Positions 21,715-32,239 of a DNA stretch of 64,000 nucleotides are shown here, in pieces. Both the position numbers and the translations under genes were made by a program. How positions within the stretch are numbered: the stretch's first letter is position 1; each line of letters begins with the position of its first letter. The notes beneath the pieces were generated by a model that searched no databases, was not told where the DNA came from, and worked only from the letters and a program-made list of their open reading frames with translations. The stretch comes from Meconema thalassinum (lineage: Eukaryota; Arthropoda; Insecta; Orthoptera; Tettigoniidae). The stretch is taken from NCBI GenBank assembly GCA_946902985.2, contig OX336398.1, positions 235,208,120 to 235,272,119 of the forward strand. Direction: 5' to 3'.

Positions 21715-22085
21715 CTTAAGGACGTTCGTACGCTTCCAGATCCCGCTTTTTCTGGCGAAGGACATCCTCCACATACACTGCTACATGATCCCATGATTGC
21801 TGGTTCCGTAACATCACACAAATAATATTATCTGGTGTCAGTTCTCCCAGTTCAGTTTCCACATATTCTCTCTTTATCATCCAATGGCCGCACACGAAGA
21901 AGGTGTGAAGTACATCATCGATGTCGTCACAATATATGCATGTTGCACCACTCGCTCCGCCTACTCTATGCAGGAATTTCCGGAAATATCCGTGTCCTGT
22001 TAGAAGTTGTATGAGGTAATAATTGACTTCACCATGGACTCTTTCGACCCAGGTGTCTAGGCGTGGTATCAGTCGCTTGGTCCAT
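21715..22085 (-). pseudogene. R1-like LINE ORF2 C-terminal fragment
   Basis: This is a minus-strand frame open for about 120 codons without an early ATG. It includes YYLIQLLTGHGYFRKFLHRV, ATCIYCDD, DVLHTFFVCGHW and TPDNIICVMLRNQQSWDHVA. The LTGHG motif, CxxC and the late HTFF-C-W set are typical of the end of R1/LOA-like LINE proteins. It stops at about 21717, and sequence to 21530 may be the 3' UTR. It is truncated at its 5' side by (AAT)n at 22084. A second, more broken relative lies at 24385-24900. Confidence 0.85.
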
Positions 22086-22106
22086 AATAATAATAATAAT
22101 AATAAT

Positions 22107-22996
22107 GCTGGATAATGTCATCAAGGAATGGGAAAAGAAGCTGAGAACACAAGGTTACAGTGCGACTAGGACGACCAAAGGACGAACTGGAGGTTGCCTG
22201 TCTAGCCTTCGTGGATGATCTGGCACTACTCTCAGACAACTCCAAGAGTGCGAAAAAGTAGGGCTACAGATCTCCTTCCAAAAGACAGAGTTCTTCTATA
22301 CAAAATTCGACATACAGACTTTAAACACGAAATATGGCAAGATCAATAGAGTCGCCCACGAAAAGCTTGAACCGACGGAAAAAGAGAAAATCGCGCAGAA
22401 CACTAGATTAATGAAAATGAAGAGAGCCTTATACCAGACTCAGGGTGTCTACAACAAAAGATTTCTGTCCACATTCATCGAACTTCGTCATTACAAAACG
22501 GTTATTAAACCTGGGGTGTTTTATGCCAGTGAGACATTGACGTTGCACACTAAGGGCGACTTGGAAAATATCCTCACAGAGGAAGGAAAAATGTTAAGGA
22601 AAATTATTTTACCAAACCACACAATTGAAGGAAACAGGCTTCACTCCAGAGGCACCACAGATAAATTGTCCAACCTCGCAGCAGACATCAGAAAGAGGCG
22701 ACTAAAAGTTTACGGCCACATCAGCAGACTCTCACAAACCAGACTCACCAACAAAATTCTTAGATACATACAGCGGCTCACCGTGGGTGACGCAAGTCAA
22801 ACTTGATCTGGAAAGAGCACAGGTTGACCCTGAAGACGTCATAGACAAAAGCGTCTTTCGACACAAGGTATGCAAGTGGGAAGTGTTGTCAGAGAGGGCT
22901 GCACCTACAGCCCAAAGACCAACGTGGACCGAAGAAGGGAAGAGGGCCTTTAGTGCACGAATGAAAGAGTACTGGAAAAGCAGGAAGAACAAGTAG
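22107..22996 (+). pseudogene. LINE reverse transcriptase and C-terminus, frameshifted
   Basis: The segment opens with the RT active-site region (CLAFVDDLALLSDN near 22200; FVDD carries the catalytic pair), then GLQISFQKTEFFYTK. The open part 22411-22806 reads VIKPGVFYASETL, ILTEEGKMLRKIILPN and IRKRRLKVYGHISRL. After one frame change near 22790 the frame 22787-22996 gives VFRHKVCKWEV and RPTWTEEGKRAFSARMKEYW. It is a plus-strand 5'-truncated copy that starts at an (AAT)n run, and the same family supplies the fragments near 16.9, 19.1, 44.1 and 44.5 kb. Confidence 0.88.
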
Positions 22997-23050
22997 CCAT
23001 GATTGCTTTTCGTGGTCTGATGAAAGGCCTGTAACGTGTAAGATAAATGA

Positions 23051-23380
23051 ATGAATATGCACAGCCTGTTCCAGTCTTCCGACCGGGTCAGGGATTGAAT
23101 GAACGAAGCCCCCGCCCCATCTAGTGGCTGGGATATGAACTGTGCCAGCTACCGAAGCCTATCGCACTCCTCAGGGGCAATGATTAAATGAATGACAGAT
23201 TAAATGATAGGGGAGAGTGTTGCCGGAATGAAAGTTGTGACTGGGAAAACCAGAGTACCCGGAGAAAAACCTGTCTCTCTCCGCTTTGTCCAGCACAAAT
23301 CTCACAAGGAGTGACCGGGATTTGAACCACGGACCCAGTGGTGAGAGGCCGGCGTGCTGCCTCCTAAACCACGGAGGCTT
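23051..23380 (-). mobile_element. SINE family 4, tRNA-like head
   Basis: On the minus strand the head is CCGTGGTTTAGGAGGCAGC, with a B-box-like GTGGTTCAAATCCCGG. The body runs through GTCCAGCACAAATCTCAC reversed and the gene-like GAACTGTGCCAG. It is the collinear partner of 46555-47143, which carries an extra ~270 bp in the middle. The left end (tail side) reads ATGAATATGCACAGCC after ATGAATGA repeats. Confidence 0.8.
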
Positions 23381-23539
23381 CTGTAAAATAAATAAATAAT
23401 ATTATTTTATTTTTCTTACAGAGGAGGAGAAATGTACTGTGCGGACTCCTGAGTGGCAGATTACCGACTAAACCTCCCTCGTGACGTCTGCAACCATTTA
23501 ACACATTACTTCAGGCTGGGACCATATGCTAGAGCAATT

Positions 23540-24384
23540 GAGTCGTCCAGTTGCAAAACTCGTTTAATCCACTTGTGAATAAGAATCATTTTCATGAGAA
23601 ACGTTTCTCTGGACTTTGCCTCGCGTATCTTTTGTGTTTGTTGTTTCCTGCTTTTTGCTTTGTGCTATTGCTTTTGAATTTTACTTTTTGCTTTTCTTTC
23701 TTGGTTTTGGTTTTTGTTTGTTTTCTGCTTTTTTTTTTGAATTTTGCTTTTTGCTTTGTATTTCTTGCTTTTTAGTTTTCTGCTTTTGCTTTTGTTTTTG
23801 AATTTTGCTTTCAGCTTCGTGATTTTGTTTTTTGTTTTGTGTTTGTAAAACAAAACAAAATAAAATAAAAAAGACACACAAAACAAAATCAAAATAAAAC
23901 AAAAACAAAATAAACAAATCAAAATAAAATAAAACAAATTTAAAAAAATAAAAAATAAAAAACAATGTAAAACCAAATAAAACGAAATAAAATAAAACAA
24001 AACAAAATAAAAACAAAAACAAAATAAAACAAAACGAAACAAAACAAAAAAGATACAAAAATAAAACAAAAATTAAAAACAAAATAAAACAAAATAAATT
24101 AAAACTAAACAAAATAAACAAAACAAAATCAAAATAAAACAAAACGAAATAAAATCAAAAATAAAATAAAAAAACAAAACAAAAAATTAAACAAAACAAT
24201 TTCAAACAAAATAAAACGAAACAAAATAAACAAAACAAAATCAAAATAAAACAAAATAAAATTAAATCAAATCAAATAAAATAAAATTAAATAAAATGAA
24301 ATAAAATAATATAATTAAATAAATAATGTTACGACATGATCCTTATTCACAAGTGTATTAACGAGTTTTGCAACTGGACGACTC
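23540..24384. mobile_element. Foldback element of T-rich then A-rich DNA with ~48-bp terminal inverted repeats
   Basis: The left end GAGTCGTCCAGTTGCAAAAC...CTTGTGAATAAG (23540-23590) is repeated inverted at 24336-24384 with a few differences. Between them, TTTTGC-type repeats (23610-23840) are followed by AAAAC/AAAAT-type repeats (23848-24330), so the interior could pair with itself for hundreds of bases. The ORFs seen on both strands are products of the simple sequence. It has the overall form of a foldback or MITE-like element. I could not find a target duplication. Confidence 0.8.
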
Positions 24385-24606
24385 ACTTGTCCTCAACTAG
24401 TTTTCATTCGTGACTGTCCAGATCTCTTTTCTTCGTTATGAGCATTTCTTCAGTGTTCCAGTGCGACTCATCTTGAAGCATCATGTCCACGATGTTGTCT
24501 GGGGAGATCTGTTGTCCATTACCTCTTAAAGTAATTCTCTCTTATCAATCCACCGCGTGCAGGAGAAGAAGGTGTGTTGAGCAGCAATAGCTTCAGAGCA
24601 ATACAA
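24385..24606 (-). pseudogene. R1-like LINE C-terminal fragment, 3' part
   Basis: The broken minus-strand translation includes AQHTFFSCTRWIDKRE and ISPDNIVDMMLQDESHWN, matching the HTFFVCGHW and TPDNIICVMLRNQQSW stretches of the clearer fragment at 21715-22085. A hairpin repeat (24607-24790) separates it from the upstream part. Confidence 0.7.
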
Positions 24607-24790
24607 ACTCAGCAATTTTTCCAGGTTTATCCGTGTTTTGTGTTGGGTTTCGCCTAGGAACACCAAGCTGACTCATCAACGGACTCTTGGTGTCCGTGTC
24701 TGGACCCCACAAAACATACGGCATAGAAAAATGGATGAGTTTTAATTCACTGGCCCTAAAAGCCCATATACCAATAGATGTATTGTTGGG
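24607..24790. mobile_element. Hairpin repeat, left copy
   Basis: It includes ACTCAGCAATTTTTCCAGG, GGGTTTCGCCTAGG and ACACCAAGCTG, followed by inverted partners (CTTGGTGTCCGTGTCTGG...CATACGGCATAG...GATGAGTTTT). The same unit, better preserved, lies at 26981-27134. It appears inserted within an R1-like LINE fragment. Confidence 0.65.
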
Positions 24791-24900
24791 AATATACGTT
24801 CCCTATCTTCTTGAGGTAAGACCGAACATATCCATGTCCAGTCGGAAGTTGGGTCACATAATAATTTATCTCTACGTACATTTAGGCCGGAAGTGATTTT
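24791..24900 (-). pseudogene. R1-like LINE C-terminal fragment, 5' part
   Basis: The minus-strand translation gives YVEINYYVTQLPTGHGYVRS, matching VNYYLIQLLTGHGYFRKFL in the fragment at 21715-22085. With 24385-24606 it makes one LINE relic split by the hairpin repeat. Confidence 0.7.
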
Positions 24901-24915
24901 CGAAATTAGGCACAA

Positions 24916-26531
24916 TGTAGACCCCTACTTGGTCTGCTAAGATGGGGACCCTTACTTGGTCTGCTAAGATGGAGACCCCTACTTGGTCTGCTAAGATGGG
25001 GACCCTTACTTTGTCTGCTAAGATGGGGACCCTTACTTTGTCTGCTAAGATGGGGACCCTTACTTTGCAAAGATGGGGACCACTACTTTGTCTGTTAAGA
25101 TGGGTACCCTTACTTTGTATGCTAAGATGGGGACCCTTACTTTGTCTGCTAAGATGGGGACCCTTACTTTGTCTGCTAAGATGGGGACCCTTATTTGGCC
25201 TGCTAAGATGGGGACCACTACTTTGTCTGCTAAGATGGGGACCCTTACTTTGTCTGCTAAGATGGAGACCCCTACTTGGTCTGCTAAGATGGGGACCCTT
25301 ACTTTGTCTGCTAAGATGCAGACCCCTACTTGGTCTGCTAAGCTGAGGACCCTTACTTTGTCTGCTAAGATGGGGACCCTTACTTTGTCTGCTAAGATGG
25401 GGACCACTACTTTGTCTGCTAAGATGGGGACCCTTACTTTGTCTGCTAAGATGGGGACCACTACTTTGTCTGTTAAGATGGGGACCCTAACTTTGTCTGC
25501 TAAGATGGGGACCCTTACTTTGTCTGCTAAGATGGGAACCCTTACATTGTCTGCTAAGATGGGGACCCTTATTTGGTCTGCTAAGATGGGGACCCTTACT
25601 TTGTCTGCTAAGATGCAGTCCCCTACTTGGTCTGCTAAGATGAGGACACTTACTTTGTCTGCTAAGATGGGGACCCTTACTTTGTCTGCTAAGATGGGGA
25701 CCACTACTTTGTCTGCTAAGATGGGGACCCTTACTTTGTCTGCTAAGATGGGGACAACTACTTTGTCTGCTAAGATGGGGACCCTTTCTTTGTCTGCTGA
25801 GATGGAGACCCCCTACTTGGTCTGCTAAGATGGGGACCCTTACTTTGTCTGCTAAGATGGAGACCCCTACTTGGTCTAAAAAGATGGGGACCCTTACTTT
25901 GTCTGCTAAGATGGAAACCCCTACTTGGTCTGCTAACATGAGGACCCTTACTTGGTCTGCTAAGATGGAGACCCTTACTTTGTCTGCTAAGATGGGGACC
26001 CTTACTTTGTCTGCTAAGATGGAGACCCCTACTTGGTCTGCAAAGATGGGGACCCTTACTTTGTCTGCGAAGATGCAGACCCCTACTTGGTCTGCTAAGA
26101 TGGGGACCCTTACTTTGTCTGCTAAGATGAAGACCCCTACTTGGTCTGCTAAGATGGGGACCCTTACTTTGTCTGCTAATATGGAGACCCCTACTTGGTC
26201 TAATAAGATGGAGACCCCTACTTCTTCTGCTAAGATGGGGACCCCTACTTGGTCTGCTAAGATGGGGACCCCTGATTGGTCTGCTAAGATGGGGACCCTT
26301 ACTTTGCCTGCTAAGATGGGCACCCCTACTTGTTCTGCTAAGATGGAGACCCCTACTTGGTCTGCTAAGATGGGGACCCCTACTTGGTCTGCTAAGATGG
26401 AGACCCCTACTTGGTCTACTAAGATGGAGACCCCTGATTTGTCTGCTAAGATGGGAACCCCTACTTGGTCTGCTAAGATGGGGACCCTTACTTTGTCTGC
26501 TAAGATGGGGACCCTTACTTCGTCTGCTAAC
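24916..26531. repeat. 27-bp minisatellite, about 60 units
   Basis: The unit is CTAAGATGGGGACCC plus TTACTTTGTCTG, with a second common form (GGAGACCCCTACTTGGTCTG). Length divided by 27 gives about 60 units; one unit near 25064 is shortened. The left half is rich in the first form and the right half mixes both, which suggests higher-order amplification. Because 27 is a multiple of three, frames stay open on both strands (AKMGTLTLS repeats on plus, LADKVRVPI on minus). These are arithmetic artefacts unless transcription is shown. Confidence 0.95.
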
Positions 26532-26980
26532 AAGTGCCTTCAGCATTAGAAAAGAAAAACAAAATAAAACAAGGCAAGTCAAAATTGATGATATTGGGTG
26601 TTGTTTAATGCAGAGAAACTTCGAGGTCATCAGCTTGTGTCTGTCCTGATGCTGTGCGCTCTGCCCGTCTCGCCACAAAGATTATTTCCATAATATGTCA
26701 GCAAATATTTTCTCCAAGATTTATGTGTGTTGCTGGGCACATCAAATCCTCTTCAAGCTTACAACAAAAACACTACTCTACTTGAGTCTCATCCCACACT
26801 ACGGCTTGGCGAGGCGAGGCGAGGCGAGGCAGATTCCTTTTTACTGCCCAACACAAGTTTACTGTGCTCTGCTATCAGCCGCCCGCAGCAGGCTGTATCG
26901 AACACTGTACTAACCCCGCCGAAAACATTCGTGTCTTCCACAGGAAGACGATCTGGCTAACAAATACAGTCGAGTTTATA
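26532..26980. other. Unassigned, with a (GGCGA)n run
   Basis: The stretch holds five GGCGA-type units near 26810-26832 and otherwise no recognisable feature. Confidence 0.5.
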
Positions 26981-27134
26981 ACTCAGCAATTCTTCTAGGT
27001 TTGTGCATTGTCTTGTGTGGGGTTTCGCCTAGGATATCAAGCTGGGGACACCAAGGACCCGCTGATGAGCCAGCTTGGTGTCCTAGGCGAAACCCCACAC
27101 AAGACACGGCATAAACCTAGAACAATTGCTGAGT
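26981..27134. mobile_element. Hairpin repeat, right copy, 65-bp arms
   Basis: The left arm 26981-27045 (ACTCAGCAATTCTTCTAGG...TATCAAGCTGG) is inverted at 27070-27134 (CCAGCTTGGTGTCCTAGG...CAATTGCTGAGT) with few mismatches around a 24-bp loop. Sequence after the right arm (AATTCACTGGTCGTGAAAGC) also matches the region after the left copy at 24745, so the repeat unit extends past the hairpin. It is a foldback-type element or a structured RNA-derived repeat; I cannot decide which. Confidence 0.8.
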
Positions 27135-27182
27135 TTTTAATTCACTGGTCGTGAAAGCCAATATACCATCTTTTACGGTAGA

Positions 27183-27242
27183 GTTTATTTATTTATTTAT
27201 TGATTTATTTATTGATTTATTTATTTATTTATTTATTTATTG
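27183..27242. repeat. (TTTA)n/(TTGA)n microsatellite
   Basis: The run TTTATTTATTTATTGATTTA is continuous over about 60 bp. Confidence 0.9.
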
Positions 27243-27301
27243 ATGTGTAACATCTTTCCGCCCGGTTGCTGGATAGTTTTGTGGGAGTGATTTTGAAAAT
27301 T

Positions 27302-27564
27302 GGGGACGGAAGTGAATCGGGCGGAAGCGGATCGAACGGAAGTGGATCGGACGGAAGTGAAGACGCACTGCCAGAAAAATGGGACGGAAGTGAATCGGGC
27401 GGAAGTGGATCGGACGGAAGTGAAGACGCACTGCCAGAAAAATGGGACGTATGTGAATCGGGCGGAAGTGGATCGGACGAAAGTGAAGACGCACTGCCAG
27501 AAAAATGGGACGGAAGTGAATCGGGCGGAAGTGGATCGGACGGAAGTGAAGACGCACTGCCAGC
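27302..27564. repeat. 63-bp minisatellite, four units
   Basis: GGGACGGAAGTGAATCGGGC recurs near 27302, 27380, 27443 and 27506, spacing 63 bp for the last three. Inside each unit GGAAGTG(G/A)ATCGG repeats at shorter spacing, and each unit ends GACGCACTGCCAG. The period is a multiple of three, so three frames are open (for example 27266-27619). I do not take them as genes. Confidence 0.92.
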
Positions 27565-28047
27565 TGGATGTACAATTGAAGATGTGTGTATTGGAAACAA
27601 GGCAGTGTGTGCTCTGTAGCGCGAGAATGTTATGGCAATTCAGTAGGCAGTGCATTTAGCAGGCACTGGTTTGACGAGCACAGTGGCAAATGTTTCACCA
27701 ACTTTCATTTGTCATTGAGCAGTTTATGAAGCTTCACGTTCAAGGTTGAATATCACATGGGGTAGGACAAGACGACAAATGACATTTAAGTAAGCGGCAT
27801 TATTGTCAAGCTGTGGGTGAGTAGTCAAATATTAAATGCATAACAGAATGTTGTTATATGAGTGGAATAAAAGCTGTATTTTCATCATATGTGAGACTAG
27901 GTCATTTCATGATTGTAGGAAGCCATGTTTTGATTGTTTACGACGAACTGTATGAGAGCCTTGGGAATAATGAATGTTATAGTTACTGAGGAATGTGCTC
28001 ACAGTATTTGTGTGTCACTTTGTTATTATGAATTATTCATGTAAAAG
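27565..28047. other. Unassigned sequence
   Basis: I see no coding region, repeat or tRNA-like head here. Confidence 0.5.
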
Positions 28048-28232
28048 AAGGAAGGAAGCTTGTAGTTTTGCGTGTCCGTTAATCTCACGATCATGATCCA
28101 CGGTACCTCCCTTTTACGTGGAATGCGAACCACAGGCCATGGCATTTCAGTTCGAAAATCTCACATGTATTGACCGGGAATCAAACCCGGTCTACCTTGG
28201 TGAGAGACTAACAGCTTGACCACTGCGCCACA
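28048..28232 (-). mobile_element. SINE family 3, tRNA-like head
   Basis: On the minus strand the head reads GTGGCGCAGTGGTCAAGC (A box) and CCGGGTTTGATTCCCGG (B box), then CATGTGAGATTTTCGAAC and GGTTCGCATTCCACG. The tail side is GAAGGAAGGAAG on the plus strand. Other copies are at 35645-35812 (plus) and 55674-55873 (minus). Confidence 0.85.
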
Positions 28233-28398
28233 AATGTGACAGTAGCATATCTCCAATTCAATCTATACATTCAACATAGTACCAGTATGAAAATGGAGTG
28301 TAAATTAACATTCTAAGGATGTCCAAGCTGTGTAGTATACCAGTAGGGTAACATGTCAGATGTTACACATCATATGCGACTACTGTAAGGCTCGTATC

Positions 28399-28780
28399 TT
28401 TTTTATTTATTTATTTATTTAGTTATTTATTTATTTATTTATTTATTTGTTGACGGTGCAAAAGAGGGTTCAGAGTGCGCCCTAATAACAGTGCACCTAC
28501 ACAGTAAAATATATTTCCAAGTATTTCTACTTTAAGTATTAATATCTAAATGCAATTCTTAACGCTAGGTAGTTCACACAGATGTCTAAATGCATCGTAG
28601 TAAAAAGCTTAATCTAAATATAATATAAAAACTAAATCGAAATTGTATCTAATGCCAAATATAAACACAGGTTTTGGAATTATTACCTAGAAAACTAAAA
28701 GGAAACTTTAATAACTAGGGAACAGGCCTATCCACATATATAAATTGTTGGTTCTGTTTAATGTGATAGATTATGTTATT
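28399..28780 (-). pseudogene. LINE 3' UTR with (TAAA)n tail (inferred)
   Basis: A (TTTA)n run (28399-28451) followed by unique sequence could be the tail and 3' UTR of a minus-strand LINE whose coding end lies at 31732-31905, with two Helentron-like copies between. This reading joins 28452-28780, 30195-30341 and 31731-31905. It is inference from position and orientation, not from a match. Confidence 0.4.
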
Positions 28781-30194
28781 AGCCTACTTTTCACATTTTG
28801 CAAAAATGAGGAAAAAGTAGACTTATGAGATCGGGCAAATGTGTGTCTGTCTGTCTGTCTGTCCTTCTGTCTGTCTGTCTGTCTGTCTGGCTGGGTGTGT
28901 GTCCCCCCCTATCAACTCCTAAACGGCTGCAGCAATCGAAACAAAATTTGGTAGGAGTAAAGATCTATACCTGAATATCTCACGGCCATATTTGAAAATG
29001 ATGTCAGTGCTACCAACTGCTAAAAAATCGCAATTGAAATTTGAGCTCCATGTTGGATATCTTGGAAAGTATGAATGGGAGCTATTTCAAAATTGGCACA
29101 CGTACAGATCATAATATTTCAGTTTAATTTCCAGGAGGCTAAACATGGCAGTGTTGCCAAAATGATTATAAGCCTCCTGATAGGTCCAATTTTTAAATGC
29201 ATATAACTTCTATACTATCAATTGGAATTCAACCAAATTTCGTATGTTGTATGTGTACATAACCAGATATGACTGAGCGTATTCTTAAGACCTACCAGGG
29301 CTGCCAACTGTTAATAAATGCTCTCATTTTTAATCCAAATACCAATATATCAGAAAGTATGCAAGTCGACAGCTTTAAACTATGCACACGTATAGTACCT
29401 GACATTCTATATTAATTTGGAGTAACTTATATACGTTAGTGCTACCAACATGATTCTAAGCCTGCTGACAGGTCCAACATTAAATACATGTAACTTCCAT
29501 ACTATCATATGGATTTCAACCAAATTTCGTATGTGCTATGTGTACCATAACAGATATGACTATGCGTATTCTAAGGAGCAACCAGTGCTGCCAACTGTTA
29601 ATATGTGCTGTCCCTATTTTTGTTACCCTAATATCAATATATCAGAAAGTATGCAAGCCAATAGCTCTAAACTTTGCACACGTATAGTACCTGGCATTCT
29701 AGACGAATTTGGAGTAAATAATATACGTCAGTGCTGCCAACATGATTCTAAGCCTGCTGATAGGTCCAATTTTAAAATGCATGTAACTTCTATACTAACT
29801 AATGGATTTCATTCAAAATTGGCACAACAATAGATCATATTATTTCAGATTATTTCTGACCAATACATGCATGACATTGTTGCCAACATGATTTTACGCG
29901 CGCTGTTAGATCCAATGTTTAACTGCATGTAACGTCCATGCTATTCATTGGACTTCAACCAAATTTTGTATTTTGTACCTTAAGAGACGGAACTAAGAAT
30001 ATATTCAGTCATCAGGGCTGCCAACTGTAGTGCTCTATTAGGATACATTATGCCAGGTATACAGTATTCCGAACTAATTGGAAATTTCGATGTTATCAAC
30101 TTAATTTCGTCATTATTCTAGATAGGTTCATATTCTGTAGAATAATCATTGGCATGAATAGTAGGCTGTATAGTTGTTCACGGAACTTCTTGTT
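28781..30194 (+). mobile_element. Helentron-like non-autonomous repeat, copy C (subfamily 1)
   Basis: It opens AGCCTACTTTTCACATTTTG, then AGTAGACTTATGAGATCGGG and (GTCT)n, and closes CACGGAACTTCTTGTT. The internal modules match copy B closely in order and number. The frame 29450-29833 inside it is chance. Confidence 0.8.
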
Positions 30195-30341
30195 TCAAGT
30201 ATGAATTCAGTGACTGGGTTATAATTTCCAAGAACGATCTAATTGAGATACAGAAATCTACGAACCGCATCGTTGTAAATACTGCAAAGCCTCCATACAG
30301 GTGATTTGTTATGCGACGAACTTTTTGCTATATCATTTTTT

Positions 30342-31730
30342 AGCCTGCTTTTCACATTTTGCAAAAATGAGGAAAAAGTAGACTTATGAGATCGATCCGG
30401 GAAAATGTGTGTGTGTGTGTCTGTCTGTCTGGCTGGCTGTGTGTGTGTCCCCCCCTATCAACTCCTAAACGGCTGCAGCAATCAAAACCAAATTTAGTAT
30501 GAGTAAAGATGTGCACCTGAATATCTCACGTCCATATTTGAAAATGATGTCAGTGCTACCAACTGCTGAAAAAACGCACTAGAAATTTGAACTGCATGTT
30601 GGATATCTCGCAAGGTATGCATGGGAGCTATTCCAAAATTGGTACACATGCAGATAATACTATTTGAGTTAAATTTTCAGGAGGCCAACAATGACAGTGT
30701 TGCCAAAATAATTTTAAGCCTTCTGATAGGTCCAATGTTTAAATGCATATAACTTCTACACTATCAATTGTATTTCAACCAAATTTTGTATGTAATATCT
30801 ATACATAAACAGATATGATTGAGCGTATTCTTAAGAGCCACCAGGGCTGCCAACTGTTAATAATTGCTCTCTCTATTTTTTTTTTATCCAAATACCAATA
30901 TATCAGAAAGTATGCAAGCCAACAGCTTTAAACTATGCACACGTATATTCTGACATATTAGATTAATTTTGAGTAACTTATATACGTCAGTTCTACCAAC
31001 ATGATTATAAGCCTGCTGATACTACCAATTTTTAAATACATGTAACTTCTATACTATCAGTCGGATTACAACCAAATTTCGTATGTGCTATGTGTACCAT
31101 AACAGAATATCTGTAAGTATTGTTAAGAGCGATCAGGGCTGCCAACTGTTAATAAATGCTGTCTATATTTTTTTACCCTAATATCAATATATCAGAAAGT
31201 ATGCAAGCCAACAGCTCTATACTTTGCACACGTATAGCACCTGACATTGTAGATTAATTTGGAGTAATTAATACAAGGCAGTGCTGCCAACATGATTCTA
31301 TGCCTGCTGATTTGTCCAATTTTAAAATACATGTAACTCCTATACTAACAAATGGATTTCATCCAAAATTGGCACAACAAGATATCATAATATTTCAGAT
31401 TATTTCTGACCAGCACACGCATGGTATTGTTGGCAACATGCTTTTACGCGTGCTGATAGATCCAGTGTCTAACTGCATGTAACGTCCATTGGATTTCAAC
31501 CTAATTTTGTATTCTGTACCTTAAGAGATGGAACTAGGAATATATTCAGTCACCAGGGCTGCCAACTGTAGTGCTCTATTAGGCTAAATTATACCAGGTA
31601 TATTTTGAACTAATTTGATATTTCGATATTACCAACTTAATTTTGTCATTATTCTAGATAGGTTCATATACTGTAGAATAATCATTGGCATGAAAAGTAG
31701 GCTGTATAGTTCTTCACGGAACTTCTTGTT
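30342..31730 (+). mobile_element. Helentron-like non-autonomous repeat, copy D (subfamily 1)
   Basis: It opens AGCCTGCTTTTCACATTTTG, then GTAGACTTATGAGATCG and a (GT)/(GTCT) run, and closes GTAGGCTGTATAGTTCTTCA...CTTCTTGTT. It lies head-to-tail with copy C, only about 150 bp apart, and its right end abuts LINE coding sequence. The target looks like a T-rich site, as expected for T-T insertion by Helentrons. Confidence 0.8.
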
Positions 31731-31731
31731 A

Positions 31732-31905
31732 ATGTTATTGTTGATCTTGTAACTAAGCGAGGGATGTTGAAATTTAGGAGCGATAGGAAAAATGAGTTAT
31801 CAATTTGACCGTTAATAACTTTATAAAGCAATTTCATATCATTCACTTTCATTCGAGACTCCAAACTAGTCATGTCATAATTCAACAAAAGTTCACCGTA
31901 GGGTA
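31732..31905 (-). pseudogene. LINE ORF2 C-terminal fragment (Jockey/R1-like tail)
   Basis: The minus-strand frame reads TSLESRMKVNDMKLLYKVIN and then GQIDNSFFLSLLNFNIPRLV, matching the conserved tail (SLexRR...LYKiinG.iD...LL..i.f.vP) of many LINE proteins. It is broken at the 3' end by Helentron-like copy D. Confidence 0.7.
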
Positions 31906-32216
31906 ATATGAGGCAGACAGGGCCTAGACTACCTCGAGCTATAGAAAAACTCAGATTTATGAAATTACATTTTTGTCAGCACTCATGGCGAATAAAATGA
32001 AAACATTAAGTTATCTGCCACATGCACAAGCAATACGGTCCAAGACCGGACTGTACATTTTATAACGTGGCGACGGTACAGTACACTCATCAAAAAAAGA
32101 GTTGCATCACCTCGGTTTCAGGATCACCTGGCCACTGACGCTGAATGTCGATACACGAGGGCTGTTATTTATTTTTAGTTTTTTCAAGTTCGGATGGACT
32201 GTAAAAAAATAACAGA
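31906..32216. other. Mostly unassigned; possible mariner end
   Basis: TCAAAAAAAGAGTTGCATCACC near 32092 resembles a mariner-type terminal sequence and lies on the 3' side of the transposase relic that follows. I see nothing else in this stretch. Confidence 0.35.
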
Positions 32217-32239
32217 TTGACATGCCAAACTGACTTTAC

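Noticed and set aside
23665..24142. Phe/Leu-rich and Lys/Gln-rich frames of 130-150 codons
   Set aside because: Translations of A-rich/T-rich simple sequence within the foldback element.
24916..26531. CRISPR-like array
   Set aside because: Units are contiguous without unique spacers, and the context is eukaryotic.
25060..26678. Long frames on both strands (up to 348 codons) over the 27-bp array
   Set aside because: The period is divisible by three, so frames stay open on both strands automatically. Sequences are pure unit repeats with no signal or domain.
27237..27659. Five overlapping frames over the 63-bp repeat
   Set aside because: Period is a multiple of three and the repeat contains few stop codons in any frame.
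29450..29833. 127-codon plus-strand frame
   Set aside because: Lies inside Helentron-like copy C, and is not conserved in copies B and D.
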